Below are positions 49,772-62,214 of a stretch of DNA of 64,000 bases, in pieces. Source of the stretch: Delphinapterus leucas (Eukaryota; Chordata; Mammalia; Artiodactyla; Monodontidae); contig NW_022098000.1 of assembly GCF_002288925.2 (NCBI RefSeq), forward strand, positions 3,000,234-3,064,233, read 5' to 3'. How positions within the stretch are numbered: position 1 is the stretch's first letter; the number at the start of each line of letters is the position of its first letter. The notes under the pieces are model-generated. The model was given only the letters and a program-made list of their open reading frames with translations, made no database searches and had not been told where the DNA came from. Made by a program: the position numbers and the translations under genes.

Positions 49772-52009
49772 AAAGCTATTCATGACAAACCCACTTCCAA
49801 TATAATACTCAGTGGTGAAAAGCTGAAAGTCTTCCCGCTAAAATATGGAACAGGACAAGAATGACCACTCTCTCCACTTCTATTCAGTATAGTATTAGAA
49901 GTACTAGTCACAGGAATCAGACAAGGAAAAGAAATAATATGTATCCAAACTGGAAGGGAAGAGGCAAAATTGTCATTTGCAGATGACATGATACTATATA
50001 TAGAAAACCTTAAAGACTCCACACAAAAACTACTAGAACTGATGAAAGAATTCAGCAGTGTAGTAGGATACAAGATTAACACACAGAAATTGGTTGCATT
50101 GTTTTACACTAACAATGAAATATCAGAAATGGAATATAAAAAAAAAACCTTTAAAAATCATGTTCAAAAAACTACTTAGGAATAAACCTGACCAAGGAAG
50201 TGAAAGATTTATATGTTGAGAGTTATGAAAACATTGATGAAGAAAATTGAAGATGATTTAAAGAAATGGAAAGATATCCCACACTCTTGGATTAGAAAAA
50301 TGAATGTTGTTATATATATATATATACTACCCAAAGCAATCTACAGATTTAATGTGATCCCTATCAAATTAACCATGACAGTGTTCACAGAACTAGAACA
50401 AATAATCCTAAAATTGAGATGAAACCACAAAAGACCCAGAATTGCCAAAGCTGGAGGCATAAGCCTCCCAGACTTCAGACAATACTAGAAAGCTACAGTA
50501 ATCAAAACAGCATGCTATTGGCACAAAAGGAGATATGTGGATCAATGGAACAGAATAGAGAGCCCAGAAATAAGCCCACACACCTAATCTTAATTAAAAA
50601 TTAAGTCAATTAATCTTTGACAAAGCAGGCAAGAATATTAACAGAGAAAAGACAGTGTCCTCAGCAAGTGGTGTGTGGAAACCCCACCCAGACAGCTGCA
50701 TGTAAATCAAGGAAGTTATAACACTGCTTCACACCATATATAAAAATAAACCCAAAATATGACACCATAAAAGACACAGAGAACAACTTCTAGAAGAGAA
50801 CATAGGCAAAACATTCTCCAACAGAACTCGTAGCAATATTTTCTTAGGTCAGTCTCCCAAGGCAATAGAAATAAAAGCAAAAATAAACAAGTGGGACCAG
50901 TCAAACTTGCAAGCTTTTGTACAGCAAAGGAAACCATAAACAAAACAAAAAAACAACTGACAGGCTTGGAGGAAATATTTGCAAATGATGAGACCGACAA
51001 GGGCTTAATTTCCCAAATATACAAACAGCTCATACAACTCAACAACAAAAAAGAAAGCAACCCAATGGAAAAACACATAAGACCTAAACAGACATTTCTC
51101 CAATGAAGATATACAGATGGACAATAGGCACATGAAAAGATGCTCAACATCACTAATTATTAGAGAAATGCAAATCAGAACTACAATGAGGTGCCACCTC
51201 ACACCGCTCAGAACGGCCATCATTTAAATTATTACAAATAACAAATGCTGGAGAGGGTGTGGAGAAAAGGGAACCCTCCTGCACTGTTGGTGGGAATGTA
51301 AGTTGGTGCAGCCACTATGGAAAAAAGTATGGAGGTTCCTCAACAAACTAAAAATAGAGTTGCCATATGATACAGCAATCCTACTCCTGTGCGTAGGTCC
51401 AGACAAAACTATAATTCAAAAAGATACATGCACCCCTATGTTTATGGCAGCACTGTTCCCAACAGCCAAGACATGGAAACAACATAAATGTCCATTGACA
51501 GATAAATGGATAAAGAAGAGGTGGTACATATATACAATGGAATACTACTCAGCCATAAAAGAGAATGAAATAATGTCATTTGCAGAAACATGGATGCAAC
51601 TAGTGATTATTATACTAAGTAAGTCAAAAAGAGAAAGACAAATACCATATGATATCACCTATATGTGGAATCTAAAATATGACACAATTGAACTTATCTA
51701 TAAAACAGAAACAGACTCACAGATATAGAGAACAGACTTGTGGTTGTCAAGGGAGAGACAGGGTAGGGGTGGGATGAACTGGGAGTTTGGGGTTTGTAGA
51801 TGCAAACTGTTATATATATATATATATATAATAGATAAAGTTCTACTGTATAATACAGGGAACTATATTCAATAACCTTTGATAAACTAAAAAGGAATAT
51901 AGAAAAGAATGTGTATGTATATATTTGTAAAACTGAATCACTCTGCTGTACAGCAGAAATGAACACAACATTATAAATCAACTATACTTAAATAAAAATA
52001 AAATAAAAT
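49772..52009 (+). mobile_element. L1 copy F: probable continuation of copy D
   Basis: It starts at ORF2 AAAGCTATTCATGACAAACC, the point where copy D stops, and belongs to a similarly diverged type, so D and F are probably one element split by E. The RT motif FADD is present at 49,976-49,987 but the codon before it is missing (KLSFADD). It ends in a 3' UTR with an (AT)n stretch near 51,812-51,830 and an A-rich tail. Confidence 0.8.
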
Positions 52010-52056
52010 GTGCCTGCAATGCCAAAAAACAAACCAAAACAAAATAAAACAACCCA

Positions 52057-55000
52057 GAACCTATGGGACACAGCAGAAGCAGTTCTAAGAAGGAAGTTTA
52101 TTGTGATATAAGCTTACCTCAAGAAACAAGAAAAATCTCAAATAACCCAATCTTACACCTAAAGCAACTAGAGAAAGACAAACAAATAAAGTTAGTAGAA
52201 GGAAATAAATCATAAAGATCAGAGGAGAAATAAATGAAATAGAGACTAAGAAAACAATAGCAAAGATCAATAAAACTAAAAGCTGGTTCTTTGAGAAGAT
52301 AAACAAAACTGATAAAACTTTAGTCACACTCATCAAGAAAAAAAAGGGAGAGGCCCCAAATTGATAAGTTAGAAATGAGAAAGAAGTTATAACTGACATG
52401 AGAGAAATACAAAGGACAATAAGACACTACTACAAGCAATTATATGCCAATAAAATGGACAACCTAGAAGAAATGAACAAATTTTTAGAAAGGTACAATC
52501 TCCCAAGACTGAACCAGGAAGAAATAGAAAATATGAACAGAACAATAACAAGTACTAAAAATGCATCTGTGATTTAAAAATCCCAAACAAACAAAAGTCT
52601 AGGACCAGATGGCTTCACACGCAAATCCTATCAAACAGTTATCAAACACATATTTTTCTGAAAATATTCCAAAAAATTGCAGAAGAAGGAACACTTCCGA
52701 ACTTATTCTATGAGGCCACCATCACCCTGATAACAAAACCAGACAAAGATACCACACACACATACACAAAAGAAAATTATACGCCAATATCACTGATGAA
52801 CATAGACACAAAAATCCTCAATAAAATACTAACAAACCAAATCCAACAATACATTAAAAGGACCATACACAATGATCAAGTGGGATTTATCCCAGGGATG
52901 CAAGGTTTTTCCAATATTCACAACTCAATCAGTATGCTACACCATATTAACAAATTGAAGAATGAAAACCATGATCATCAATAGATGCAGAAAAATCTTT
53001 TGTTAAAATTCAACATAAATTTATGATAAAAACTATCCAGAAAGTGAGCATAGTGGGAACCTACCTCAACATGATAAAGGCCATATATGACAAACACACA
53101 GCTTATACCATACTCAACAGTGAAAAGCTGAAAGCATTTTCCCTAAGATAAGGAACAAGATAAGGATGTCCACACATGCCACTTTTATTCAACATAGTTT
53201 TGGAAGTCCTAGCCACAGCAATCAGAGAAGAAAAAGAAATAAAAGGAATCTAAACTGGAAAAGAAGAAGTAAAACTGTCACTGTTTGCAGATGACATGAT
53301 ACCATACATAGAAAATCCTAAAGATACTACCAGAAAACTACTAGAGCTCATCAATGAATTCAATAAATTTGCAGGGTACAAAATTAATACACAGAAAGCT
53401 GTTGTATTTCTATACAGTAGCAACAAAAGAGCAGAAAGAGAAATTAAGGAAACAATCCCATTTACCATTGCATAAAAAAGAATAAAATACCTAGGAATAA
53501 ACCTACCTAAGAAAGCAAAACTCAAACCCTGAGAACTATGACACTGATGAAAGAAATCAAACATGACACAAACTGATGGAAAGATATACCATGTTCTTGG
53601 ATTGGAAGAATCAATATTTTCAAAATGACTATATGACCCAAGACAGTCTACAGATTTAATGCAATTCCTATCAAATTACCAATGGCATTTTTCACAGAAC
53701 TAGAACAAAACAATTTGAAATGTGTATGGAACCACAAATGACCCCAAATAGCCAAAGCAATCTTGAGAAAGAAAAGCAGAGTGGGAGGAATTAGGCTCCT
53801 TAACTTCAGACTATAATGTAAGGCTACAGTAATCAAAACAGTATGGTACTGGCACAAAAACAGAAATGTAGATCAATGGAACAGGATAGAAAGTCCAGAG
53901 ATAAACCCACACACCTATGATGACCTAATCTCTGACAAAGGAGGCAAGAATATACAATGGAGAAAAGACAGTCTCTTCAACAAGTGGTGCTGGGAAAGCC
54001 AGACAGCTTCATGTAAAAGAATGAAATTGGCACATTCTCTAACACCATACACAAAAATAAACTCAAAATGGATTAGAGACCTAAATGTAAAACAGGGTTC
54101 TATAAAACTCTTAGAGGAAAACATAGGCAGGACACACTTTGACTTAAATTGCAGCAATATCTTTTCAGATCTGTCTCCTAGAGTAACAGAAATAAAAACA
54201 AAAATAAACAAATGGGACCTAATTAAGCTTAAACCATAAACAAAGGAAAGGAAACCATAAACAAAACAAGAAGACAACCTACAGAATGGGAGAAAATATT
54301 TGCAGATGATGCAATGGACAAGGGATTCATCTCCAAAATATACAAATGGCTCATATGGCTCCATTTCAGAAAAACAAAAACCCAATCAAAAATGGGCAGG
54401 AGAACTAGACATTTCTCTAAAAAAGACATACAGATGGCCAACAAACACATGAGAAGATGCTCAATGTCACTAATTATTAGAGAAACGCAAATCAAAACTA
54501 CAATAAGGTGCCATCTCACGTCACTCAGAATGGCCATCATTTAAATTATTACAAATAACAAATGTTGGAGAGGGTGTCAAGAAAAGGGGACCCTCTTACA
54601 CTGTTGGTGAAAATGTAAATTGATGCAGCCACTATGGAAAACAGTATGGAGTTACCTCAATGAACTAAAAATACAGTTGCCATATGATCTGGGAATCCCA
54701 CTCCTGGGTATATATCTGGGCAAAACTAATTTAAAAAGATACATGCACCCCTATGTTCACAGCAGCACTATTCACAATAGCCAGGACATGGAAACAACCT
54801 AAATGTCCATCGACAGATGAATGGATAAAGAAGAGGTGGTATACATATACAATGGAATACTACTTAGCCATAAAAAGGAATGGAAAAATGTCATTTGCAG
54901 CAACATGGATTTGCCTAGAGATTTTCATAATAAGTGAAGTAAATCAGACAGGGAAAGACAAACACCACATGATATCACTTATAGGTGGAATCTAAAATAT

Positions 55001-55313
55001 GACACGAATGAATTTATCTCAGAAACAGACTCAGAGACATACTGGACAGACTTGTGGATGTTAAGGTTGAGGAGGGGTGAGGGAGGGATGGACTGGGAGT
55101 TTGGGATTAGTAGATGCAAGCTGTTATATATAGAATGGATAAACAACAAGGTCCTACTGTATAGCACAGGGAATTATATACACTATCCTGTGATAAACTA
55201 AAATGGAAAAGAATACGAATAAGAATGTATATATATGCATAATTGTATCACTCTGCTGTACAGCAGAAATGAACACAACATTGTAAATCAATACACCAAT
55301 AAAATAAATTTTA
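52057..55313 (+). mobile_element. L1 copy G, 5'-truncated
   Basis: It begins at ACCTATGGGACACAGC (52,059), the same ORF2 position as copy E, and runs to a 3' end with ACACCAATAAAATAAATTTT. The RT motif is FADD (53,284-53,295), with both catalytic Asp retained. Stops and frameshifts nevertheless break ORF2 into fragments of at most about 100 codons. Confidence 0.86.
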
Positions 55314-57809
55314 ACAACCTTCAAAATATCACCAAACCGAATCCCAAGTCCCACAATACATAAAAAGGATTATACATCATGATCAAGTTGGATTCCTCCC
55401 AGGGTCCCAAAGCTGGTTCAACATACAAAAAATCAATAAGATACACCACCTCAACCAAAGAAGAGGCAAAATCCACATGATCATTTCAATAGAGACAGAA
55501 AAAGCAAATGATAACATTCAACATCCATTCATGAGAAAAACTCTTACAAAGTGAATATAGAGGGAACATATTTGAACATAATCAAAGCTCTTTATGACAA
55601 ACCCACAGCCAACATAATATTCAGCAGTGAAAAGCTGAAATCCTTCCTGCTAAAATCTGGAACAAGACAAGGACGCTCACTCTCACCACTTCTATTCAAT
55701 ATAGTATTCAAAGTCCTCGACACAGCATCCAACATGGAAAAGAAATAAAATGTACCCAAATTGGAAGAGAAGTGGTAAAACTGTCATTATATGCAGATGG
55801 CGTGATGCTGTATGGAGAAAACCCCAAAGACTCCACACAAAAACTACTAGAACTGACAAACGAATTTAGCGATGTAGCAGGATACAGGATTAACATACAG
55901 AAATCTGTCACATTTCTTTACACTAACAATGAAATATCATAAAGGGAAAGTAAAAAAAAACAACTCCTTTTAAAATTGCATCAAATAAAAATAAAATAAA
56001 ATATTTAGGAAGAAACCTGACCAAGGAAGTGAAAGACTTATATGCTGAGAACTATAAAAACATTGATAAAGGAAATTAAAGATAATTTAAAGAAATGTAA
56101 AGATATCCATGCTCTAGGATTGGAAGAATTATCTATAATATTTTTTAAAATGGCCATACTTCCCAAAGCAGTCTACAGATTTAATGAAATCCCTATCAAA
56201 TTACCCATGACATTTTCCTCAGAACTAGAACAGATAATCCTAAAATTGATATGGAACCACAGAAGACCCAGAATTGCCAAGGCAATCCTGAGGAAAATGA
56301 ACAAAGCTGGAGGCATAAGCCTTCAAGACTTCAGACAATACCACAAAGTTACAGTAATCAAAACAGCATGGTATTGGCACAAAAACAGACATGTGGATCA
56401 ATGAAACAGAATAGAGAGCCCATAAATAAACCCACACACCTATGATCAATTAATATTTGACAAAGGAGGCAAGAGTATCAATGGAGAAAAGACATTCTCT
56501 TCAACAAGTGGTGTGGGGAAACTCAGAGAGGTACATGTAAATAAAGGAAGTTACAATTCTCCTTCACACCATACACAAAAACTCAAAATGGCTTAAAGAC
56601 TTAAATATAAGACATGACACCATGCAACTCCTAGAAGAGAACATATGCAAAACATTCTCTGACAGAATTCATAGTAATGTTTTCTTAGGTCAGTCTCCCA
56701 AGCAATAGAAATAAAAGCAAAAATAAACATGTGGGATCTAATCAAACTTATAAGCTTTTGTACAGCAAAGGTAACCATAAACAAAATGAAAAGACAACCT
56801 AAGACAAATATTTCCAAATGATGTGACTGCCAAGGGCTTGACTTCCAAAATATACAAACAGCTTATACAACTCAACAAAAAAAAAACCCAAACAACCCAA
56901 TCAAAAAATGGACAGGAGATGTAAATAGATATTTCTCCAAAGAAGACATATAGATGGCCAGTAGGCACATGAAAAGATGCTCAACATCACTAATTATTAG
57001 AGAAATGCAAATCAAAACTGCAATGAGGTACCACCTCACACCAGTCTGAATGACCGTCATTAAAACGTCTACAAATAACAAATGCTGGAGAGAGTGTGGT
57101 GAAAAAGGGACCCTCCTATGCTGTTGGTGCAGCCACTTGGAGAACAGTATGAAGGTTCCTCAGAAAACCAAAAATAGAATTACCATATGATCCAGCAATC
57201 CCACTCCGGGGCATATATCTGGAAAAAACTAATTCAAAAAATATATGTGTCCCTATGTTCATGGCAGCGCTACTCACAATAGCCAAGATATGGAAACCTA
57301 AATGTCCACTGACAGATGAATGGATAAAGAAGAGGTGGTACACATACTCAATAGAATACTACTCAGCCATAAAAAAGAACAAAATAATGCCATTTGCAGC
57401 AACAGGGATGGACCTAGAGATTGTCATACTAAGTCAAGTATTTTAGAAACAGAAAGACAAACACCACATGATATCACATATATGTGGAATCTAAAATATG
57501 ATACAAATGAACTTTTTTACCAAACAGAAACAGACTGACTGACATATAAATCAAAACTTATGGTTATCAAAGGAAAGTGGGGGAGGGACAAACTAGGAGT
57601 TTAGAATTAGCAGATACAAACTACTATATATAAAATATATAGACTACAAGTTCCTACTGTATAGCACATGGAACTACATTCAATATTCTGTAATAAACTC
57701 CAATGGAAAAGGAAGTAAGATAAAGAATATATATATTTATATATAACTAAATCAGTTTTTTGTTCATCAGAAACAGCATTGTAAATCAACTATACTTCAG
57801 TTTAAAAAA
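55314..57809 (+). mobile_element. L1 copy H, 5'-truncated
   Basis: It starts in the RT fingers (CACCAAACCGAATCCCAAG) directly behind copy G, and ends in a 3' UTR with TTGTAAATCAACTATACTTC and an A tail at about 57,809. The RT motif at 55,790-55,801 reads YADG, so the second catalytic Asp is replaced by Gly. Many stops are present. Confidence 0.86.
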
Positions 57810-58172
57810 GCACACTGCTGAGTCATGGTGTCCTCATTACTTTAACTCTTCACAGTATGTGTGAGACCCTCCTCCAGTTTCTGCATTACATGGCACAATA
57901 GTGAGGGAGAGACGGAAGTTAATAAATTTGCAGTCTGCTGAAAACCTCCATTATTTAAACGCCCCTGAGCACTGAGAAATTTCTTCTCCTCAGGGCTGGA
58001 TATTTTGTTACCTGCTCTTCCCAGGGGTCCACCTGGTTTCACCTGAACCTGAGTAGTTTCCCTTTTAGATGATCAATACTTCCACCCACTCTTGCACTCT
58101 GAAACTCACCTAATTATGCTTGAAATAACATGTCCTGTTCTTTTCAATCTTTCTTTCTCCAACGTGCCTACA
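57810..58172. other. Intergenic, nothing recognised
   Basis: No gene or named repeat is seen between the L1 cluster and the MER5-like element. Confidence 0.5.
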
Positions 58173-58333
58173 TCAGCCATTCTCAATTTTGGCTGCACTT
58201 TGGAATCAGCTGGAGAGATTTTTAAAGACTGACACCTGAGTTCCACACCCAGAGGCTTTTACTCAGTTGGTACATTTGTAGCCCGGGCAGTGGGATTCTA
58301 ATGGGGGGAGGGGCCGGGCTGAGAACTACTCAC
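58173..58333 (+). mobile_element. MER5-like hAT-Charlie non-autonomous transposon
   Basis: TTCTCAATTTTGGCTGCACT, TGGAATCAGCTGGAGAG and ACCTGAGTTCCACACCCAGAG are followed by GGGCTGAGAACTACTC. The ends are inverted (TTCTCAA / TGAGAAC), as in MER5-type elements. Confidence 0.7.
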
Positions 58334-58560
58334 CTAAATTTTTGGAACAATTCATTAATCTTATTAATGAATGGTATTAATACATCTTCTTAACTTCCCG
58401 TCTGTCAATAGTATCCTAGCGTGGGATCTCTGAGGGTTACCACAGGTGGCTCTCAGAGGTCTGGTCCTCTGCTAATTATCTTCTGCATCCCAGGTTTCTT
58501 CTATGATTTACTTATAAGTCCCTTTCTTAATTCCAACTGTAAAAAGAGTGTGCCTCTTTT

Positions 58561-58741
58561 TTTTTTTTTTTTTGTGGCCTCTCCCGTTGCGGAGCACAAG
58601 CTCCGGACGCGCAGGCTCAGCGGCCATGGCTCACGGGCCCAGCCGCTCCGCGGCATGTGGGATTTTCCCGGACTGAGGCACGAACTCGCGTCCCCTGCAT
58701 CGGCAGGCGGACTCTCAACCACTGCGCCACCAGGGAAGCCC
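58561..58741 (-). mobile_element. CHR-2-like SINE, minus strand, young
   Basis: Poly(T) precedes GTGGCCTCTCCCGTTGCGGA, CAGGCTCAGCGGCCATGGCT, CCAGCCGCTCCGCGGCATGT and CAACCACTGCGCCACCAGG. Its many intact CpG sites and a near-perfect 14-bp duplication (AGTGTGCCTCTTTT at 58,547 / AGTGTTCCTCTTTT at 58,744) indicate a fairly recent insertion. This SINE type is, to my knowledge, characteristic of cetaceans. Confidence 0.92.
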
Positions 58742-58759
58742 GAAGTGTTCCTCTTTTGA

Positions 58760-59977
58760 TCTTTCATATCTCTCTAGCCTGTCAGGAGCAGAGTAGAGGA
58801 AAATATCTTTCCTACCTGACCTTGAACTATTTTTACAGGCAAGAATACACACTGGCAAATACTAGGTTCAAGGCTTGTTGGAAAACCTCTGGAGCCTGAT
58901 TTCTATGATTCTAAAATTCTAATAAAAGTTACCTATTTCTAAATATATCCATCTGGCAGCTGCTACATTAAAGACACATATGCAGCTGGAAAGGCAAGAA
59001 ACTTTGAGTCCAGCAGAAAAAATTTGGGAGAATGTTGGGCTGCACCCTGCAGGCCTGCAAACCTTGTGGCTGCCCAGCCTCAAGACCAAAGAAGACAGGA
59101 GACCAAAGAGATAGGAGACAGCGTCAGGGACATCACTGGTTAGTACATGGAGGTGTCTTACCTGTCTGAAGCAAGGTCCTGGAGCGACACTCCATCGAGC
59201 ACGGGAGTTGGTGGGCAGGGCATGGCACCCATCTTCGCTACTTGGGGGAGGAGGAGGCTTCCACGTATTGTGGGAATTGACGTCAGGAGGGCTCATCAGT
59301 TACCACAGAACCCAGTGGCTGCGGCAGGGGGCAAGCATATAGGTAGTTACTAATTGAACCCTATAATTCAGAGGATTGGATAGTCATGTGAGTGAAGCAG
59401 GGACTGGCTGAGCAGGGGGTGTACAGAGAGCAAGAGAACAGCCATCTTGAATGGCCTGACCACACAGAGGAAGACTGGCAATCTGAACACTTTGAACCTA
59501 AGTCAATTTCCCTCTTTGGAGACTTCAGAATTCTTTGTTCTTATGTCAATTCCCATGATTGGCTTCAGGTGTACCATCTCTAGAATCTGTGATTCAGCAC
59601 ATTAAAAAATTTTTTCTTAATATTAATTAGAGTGTTTGGACTGCTTATTGATAAGAGTAGGAAGAAGGCCTTTTCTCCAATGTCTTCCCCTCCGCACTTA
59701 CAGGTGCTGATTTGTGGAAGTTGTCTTTGCTTTAAGTCCTAACAGCAGCCCCGGTTCATGTTGTTTGGGCCATATAAGGACAGAAGGTGTCGTGATAGAC
59801 ATGCCTCTAGGTAACAAGCCATTAGGCCAGAGCTCTCCCATAAGTCAGAGGTTAACGTGGTTCAGCCAAAAACTGTAATTAATCAAGATGCAATTAACCT
59901 GCTAACTGGAGCCCTTCAACCCTATTTCCCTGGAAGGAGTAAAGGGTTGTCTAGTCTCTGCCATGTCTTTGAGGCCC
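58760..59977. other. Intergenic, nothing recognised
   Basis: No gene or named repeat is seen. A perfect CArG box lies at 59,770-59,779. Confidence 0.5.
59770..59779. promoter_or_regulatory. Perfect CArG box (SRF-type site)
   Basis: CCATATAAGG is an exact match to CC(A/T)6GG, the consensus for serum response factor. A single motif is weak evidence, and chance occurrence is possible. Confidence 0.3.
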
Positions 59978-60337
59978 TTGTCAGCTCAGGCTGCTATAAC
60001 AAACTACCACAGACTGGGAGGCTTAAACAACAGACCCTTATGTCTCACAATTCTGAAGGCTGGGAGGTCCAAGATCAAGGTGCCAGTAGGTTTAGTTCTT
60101 GGTGAGGGCTCACCTCCTGGTCTATAGATGATTTTCTTCTCCTTGTATCCTTACTTGGAGGAGGGCAGAGAAGCAAGCCCTCTCATGTCTCTTCTTCTAA
60201 GGGCATTAATCCCATTGTGAGGGCTCAACTGTCATGACCTAATCACCTCCCAAAGGCTCCACCTCCTAATACCATCACAATGGGATTAGGGTTTCAACAT
60301 GTGAATTTGGGGAGGACACAATATGGTCTATAACAGT
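59978..60337 (-). mobile_element. MaLR (MST-like) solo LTR, minus strand
   Basis: GCTGCTATAACAAACTACCAC, GAAGGCTGGGAGGTCCAAGA, CCTAATCACCTCCCAAAGGC, CCACCTCCTAATACCATCAC and CAACATGTGAATTTGGGG are the reverse complement of the MST group LTR. No internal coding sequence is present. Confidence 0.85.
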
Positions 60338-60689
60338 GCTTCTCTGTGCTCTGACTTCATCAGTTTCCAGGAACCCTACTGATGTTATTCATTGCTGTCC
60401 ACCTGCCAGCCTTCCAGCCTACTCTGGAATCCACCATCACTGCAACTGATGGACAATCAACAGCTTGGGTTAGACCTACCCAACCGCTTACCTCTGTGCC
60501 CCACACATTGAGTTCCTGCCTCCAGCTGAGCTTCTTCCCGGGTCACATTGCTGGGCATGGAGCTTCAGAACCTGTCCCATTTTAGTGACTCAGACCAGTG
60601 CCCAGCCCCACACTGGCCTCATCCTGCTGTAGGTGCACATGCCCATGCCTGGCTTTGTGGTGATGAAGAGCATCACTGTGGAACAAGGC

Positions 60690-60895
60690 TTTAGGGTTTA
60701 AGTTCAAATTATGCTCTGTCACCTGCTGTCTGTGAGAACTTCCCAAGCCTCCTTTTCCTCAGGAGCAAAAATTGAGAAACAGAAGTTACCTTATAGGGTT
60801 GCTATGAGGTTTCAATGAGAGAGTTCATATAAAGCCATTGGCACAATGCCTGGCACATCACAAGTGCTCAGTAAATGCCATAAATATTATCTGCA
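60690..60895 (+). repeat. MIR SINE
   Basis: ACCTTATAGGGTTGCTATGA, CACAATGCCTGGCACATCAC and AGTGCTCAGTAAATGCCA follow MIR order. It is an old mammalian SINE. Confidence 0.8.
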
Positions 60896-61225
60896 TTATT
60901 TCATTTGCAAGAAGCATAAACTGACTCAATCTAGCTGTAGAAACAAAGGGGCTTGTTGAAAGGGTTACAGAAGAACTTCACAGAATCTAGTTTCTATCAC
61001 AGGAAGGACAGACAGGTGTCTAGGAACTGGGAAGTCACAGACACCCACTCCATGGCTCTCTGATTCCATCTGTCTCTCTGTGTGTCGTTTCTGCTTCTTG
61101 CTGCATGCGGATTCCTGGCTGCTGATTCTCTCCGAGCACCTCCTTTCTCAGCTTCCTCCCAGCCTGAGATAGAGATCAGTAGTTTTTCTGCAATATCCAT
61201 TTTTCCTTTTTGCTTTTAACAACAC

Positions 61226-61612
61226 ATGTTCTCCCAGCAAGATTGTATTTTATGGACTCTGTTGCAGCCAGGTGTGGCCACGTGGCCAGGTTCTGGTTTG
61301 GTGTGGAAGCATTGTATGCAAGTTTCTGATTATAGAAAGAGGCATGCTCCTTTCTACATCCTCCTGTCTGGAGCAAGGATATGGCAGTGGTGCATATCTA
61401 AGGGTGATAGGTTACAAGATCAAAGGAGCCTGGGTGCCCAGCAATGAGGAGTTGTTATATCAAGTCTGGACTATTTCTGTTCAGACTATTACTTGAGAGA
61501 GAAAATTTCTGTTACCTGGAGAGAAAAACCAAGGTCTCCTATTTTGTTTAAGCCATTTTATTTTTGTTTTTATTACAGTGATTCAATCTGTGTCCTAATA
61601 GATGAATCATTT
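61226..61612 (+). repeat. Possible ancient LTR/DNA-transposon remnant
   Basis: GCAGCCAGGTGTGGCCACGTG, CAAAGGAGCCTGGGTGCCCA and TTTTGTTTAAGCCATTTTATTTTTG with a CCTAATAGATG end resemble a widespread mammalian repeat. I cannot name the family. Confidence 0.4.
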
Positions 61613-62214
61613 GCTCTCATTGGCTTCTGACTTCGGCACCCCTTGGCCCAAAAGAGATATTACTTTTAAGTGCAGCTGCTCACCATTATCCAACTGACTC
61701 AAAGTTTTAGTTTCCATTTCCACATTCTGATGAAAAGAAATCTGATTGGCTAAGCTCGTGTGAGCAGTCTACCCTGCTCCAATCATGTGTGCCCGGGGCT
61801 TGGGGTGGCATGTCAGAGGATGAGGGCTGTGTGGTGCAGAGAATTCCTCTATCCAAAGACTATCAATGCTGCAAGATCATTAACAATAGGATATGGATAT
61901 TCAGGTAATCATTGGCATGCCTAAAATGCTGAGATGCAACACAAATGTCCAGAAAACAGGCTTTTGTTGATTTTTTAAAATACCTTCTAGGATAGGTCAG
62001 GGATCAGGAAAGAGTCAAACTAAACCCCCAGAACCCCCTACTTTTGCAGGACTGTATAATTATCACTGAATAAAGTAAATATCCTACATAAATAAAGAAC
62101 TCAAATCAACAAAACATGCTCAACTATGTTTATTTATTGAATTGACAGAACCTAAAATGTATACTTACAGATTTTATGCATATTATAAATATTTGTACAA
62201 TAAATTAACCTGAA
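61613..62214. other. Intergenic, AT-rich, nothing recognised
   Basis: No named repeat is seen. On the minus strand it contains an AATAAA near 62,128-62,135 that could serve the ORF upstream of it (62,215-62,847). Confidence 0.45.
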
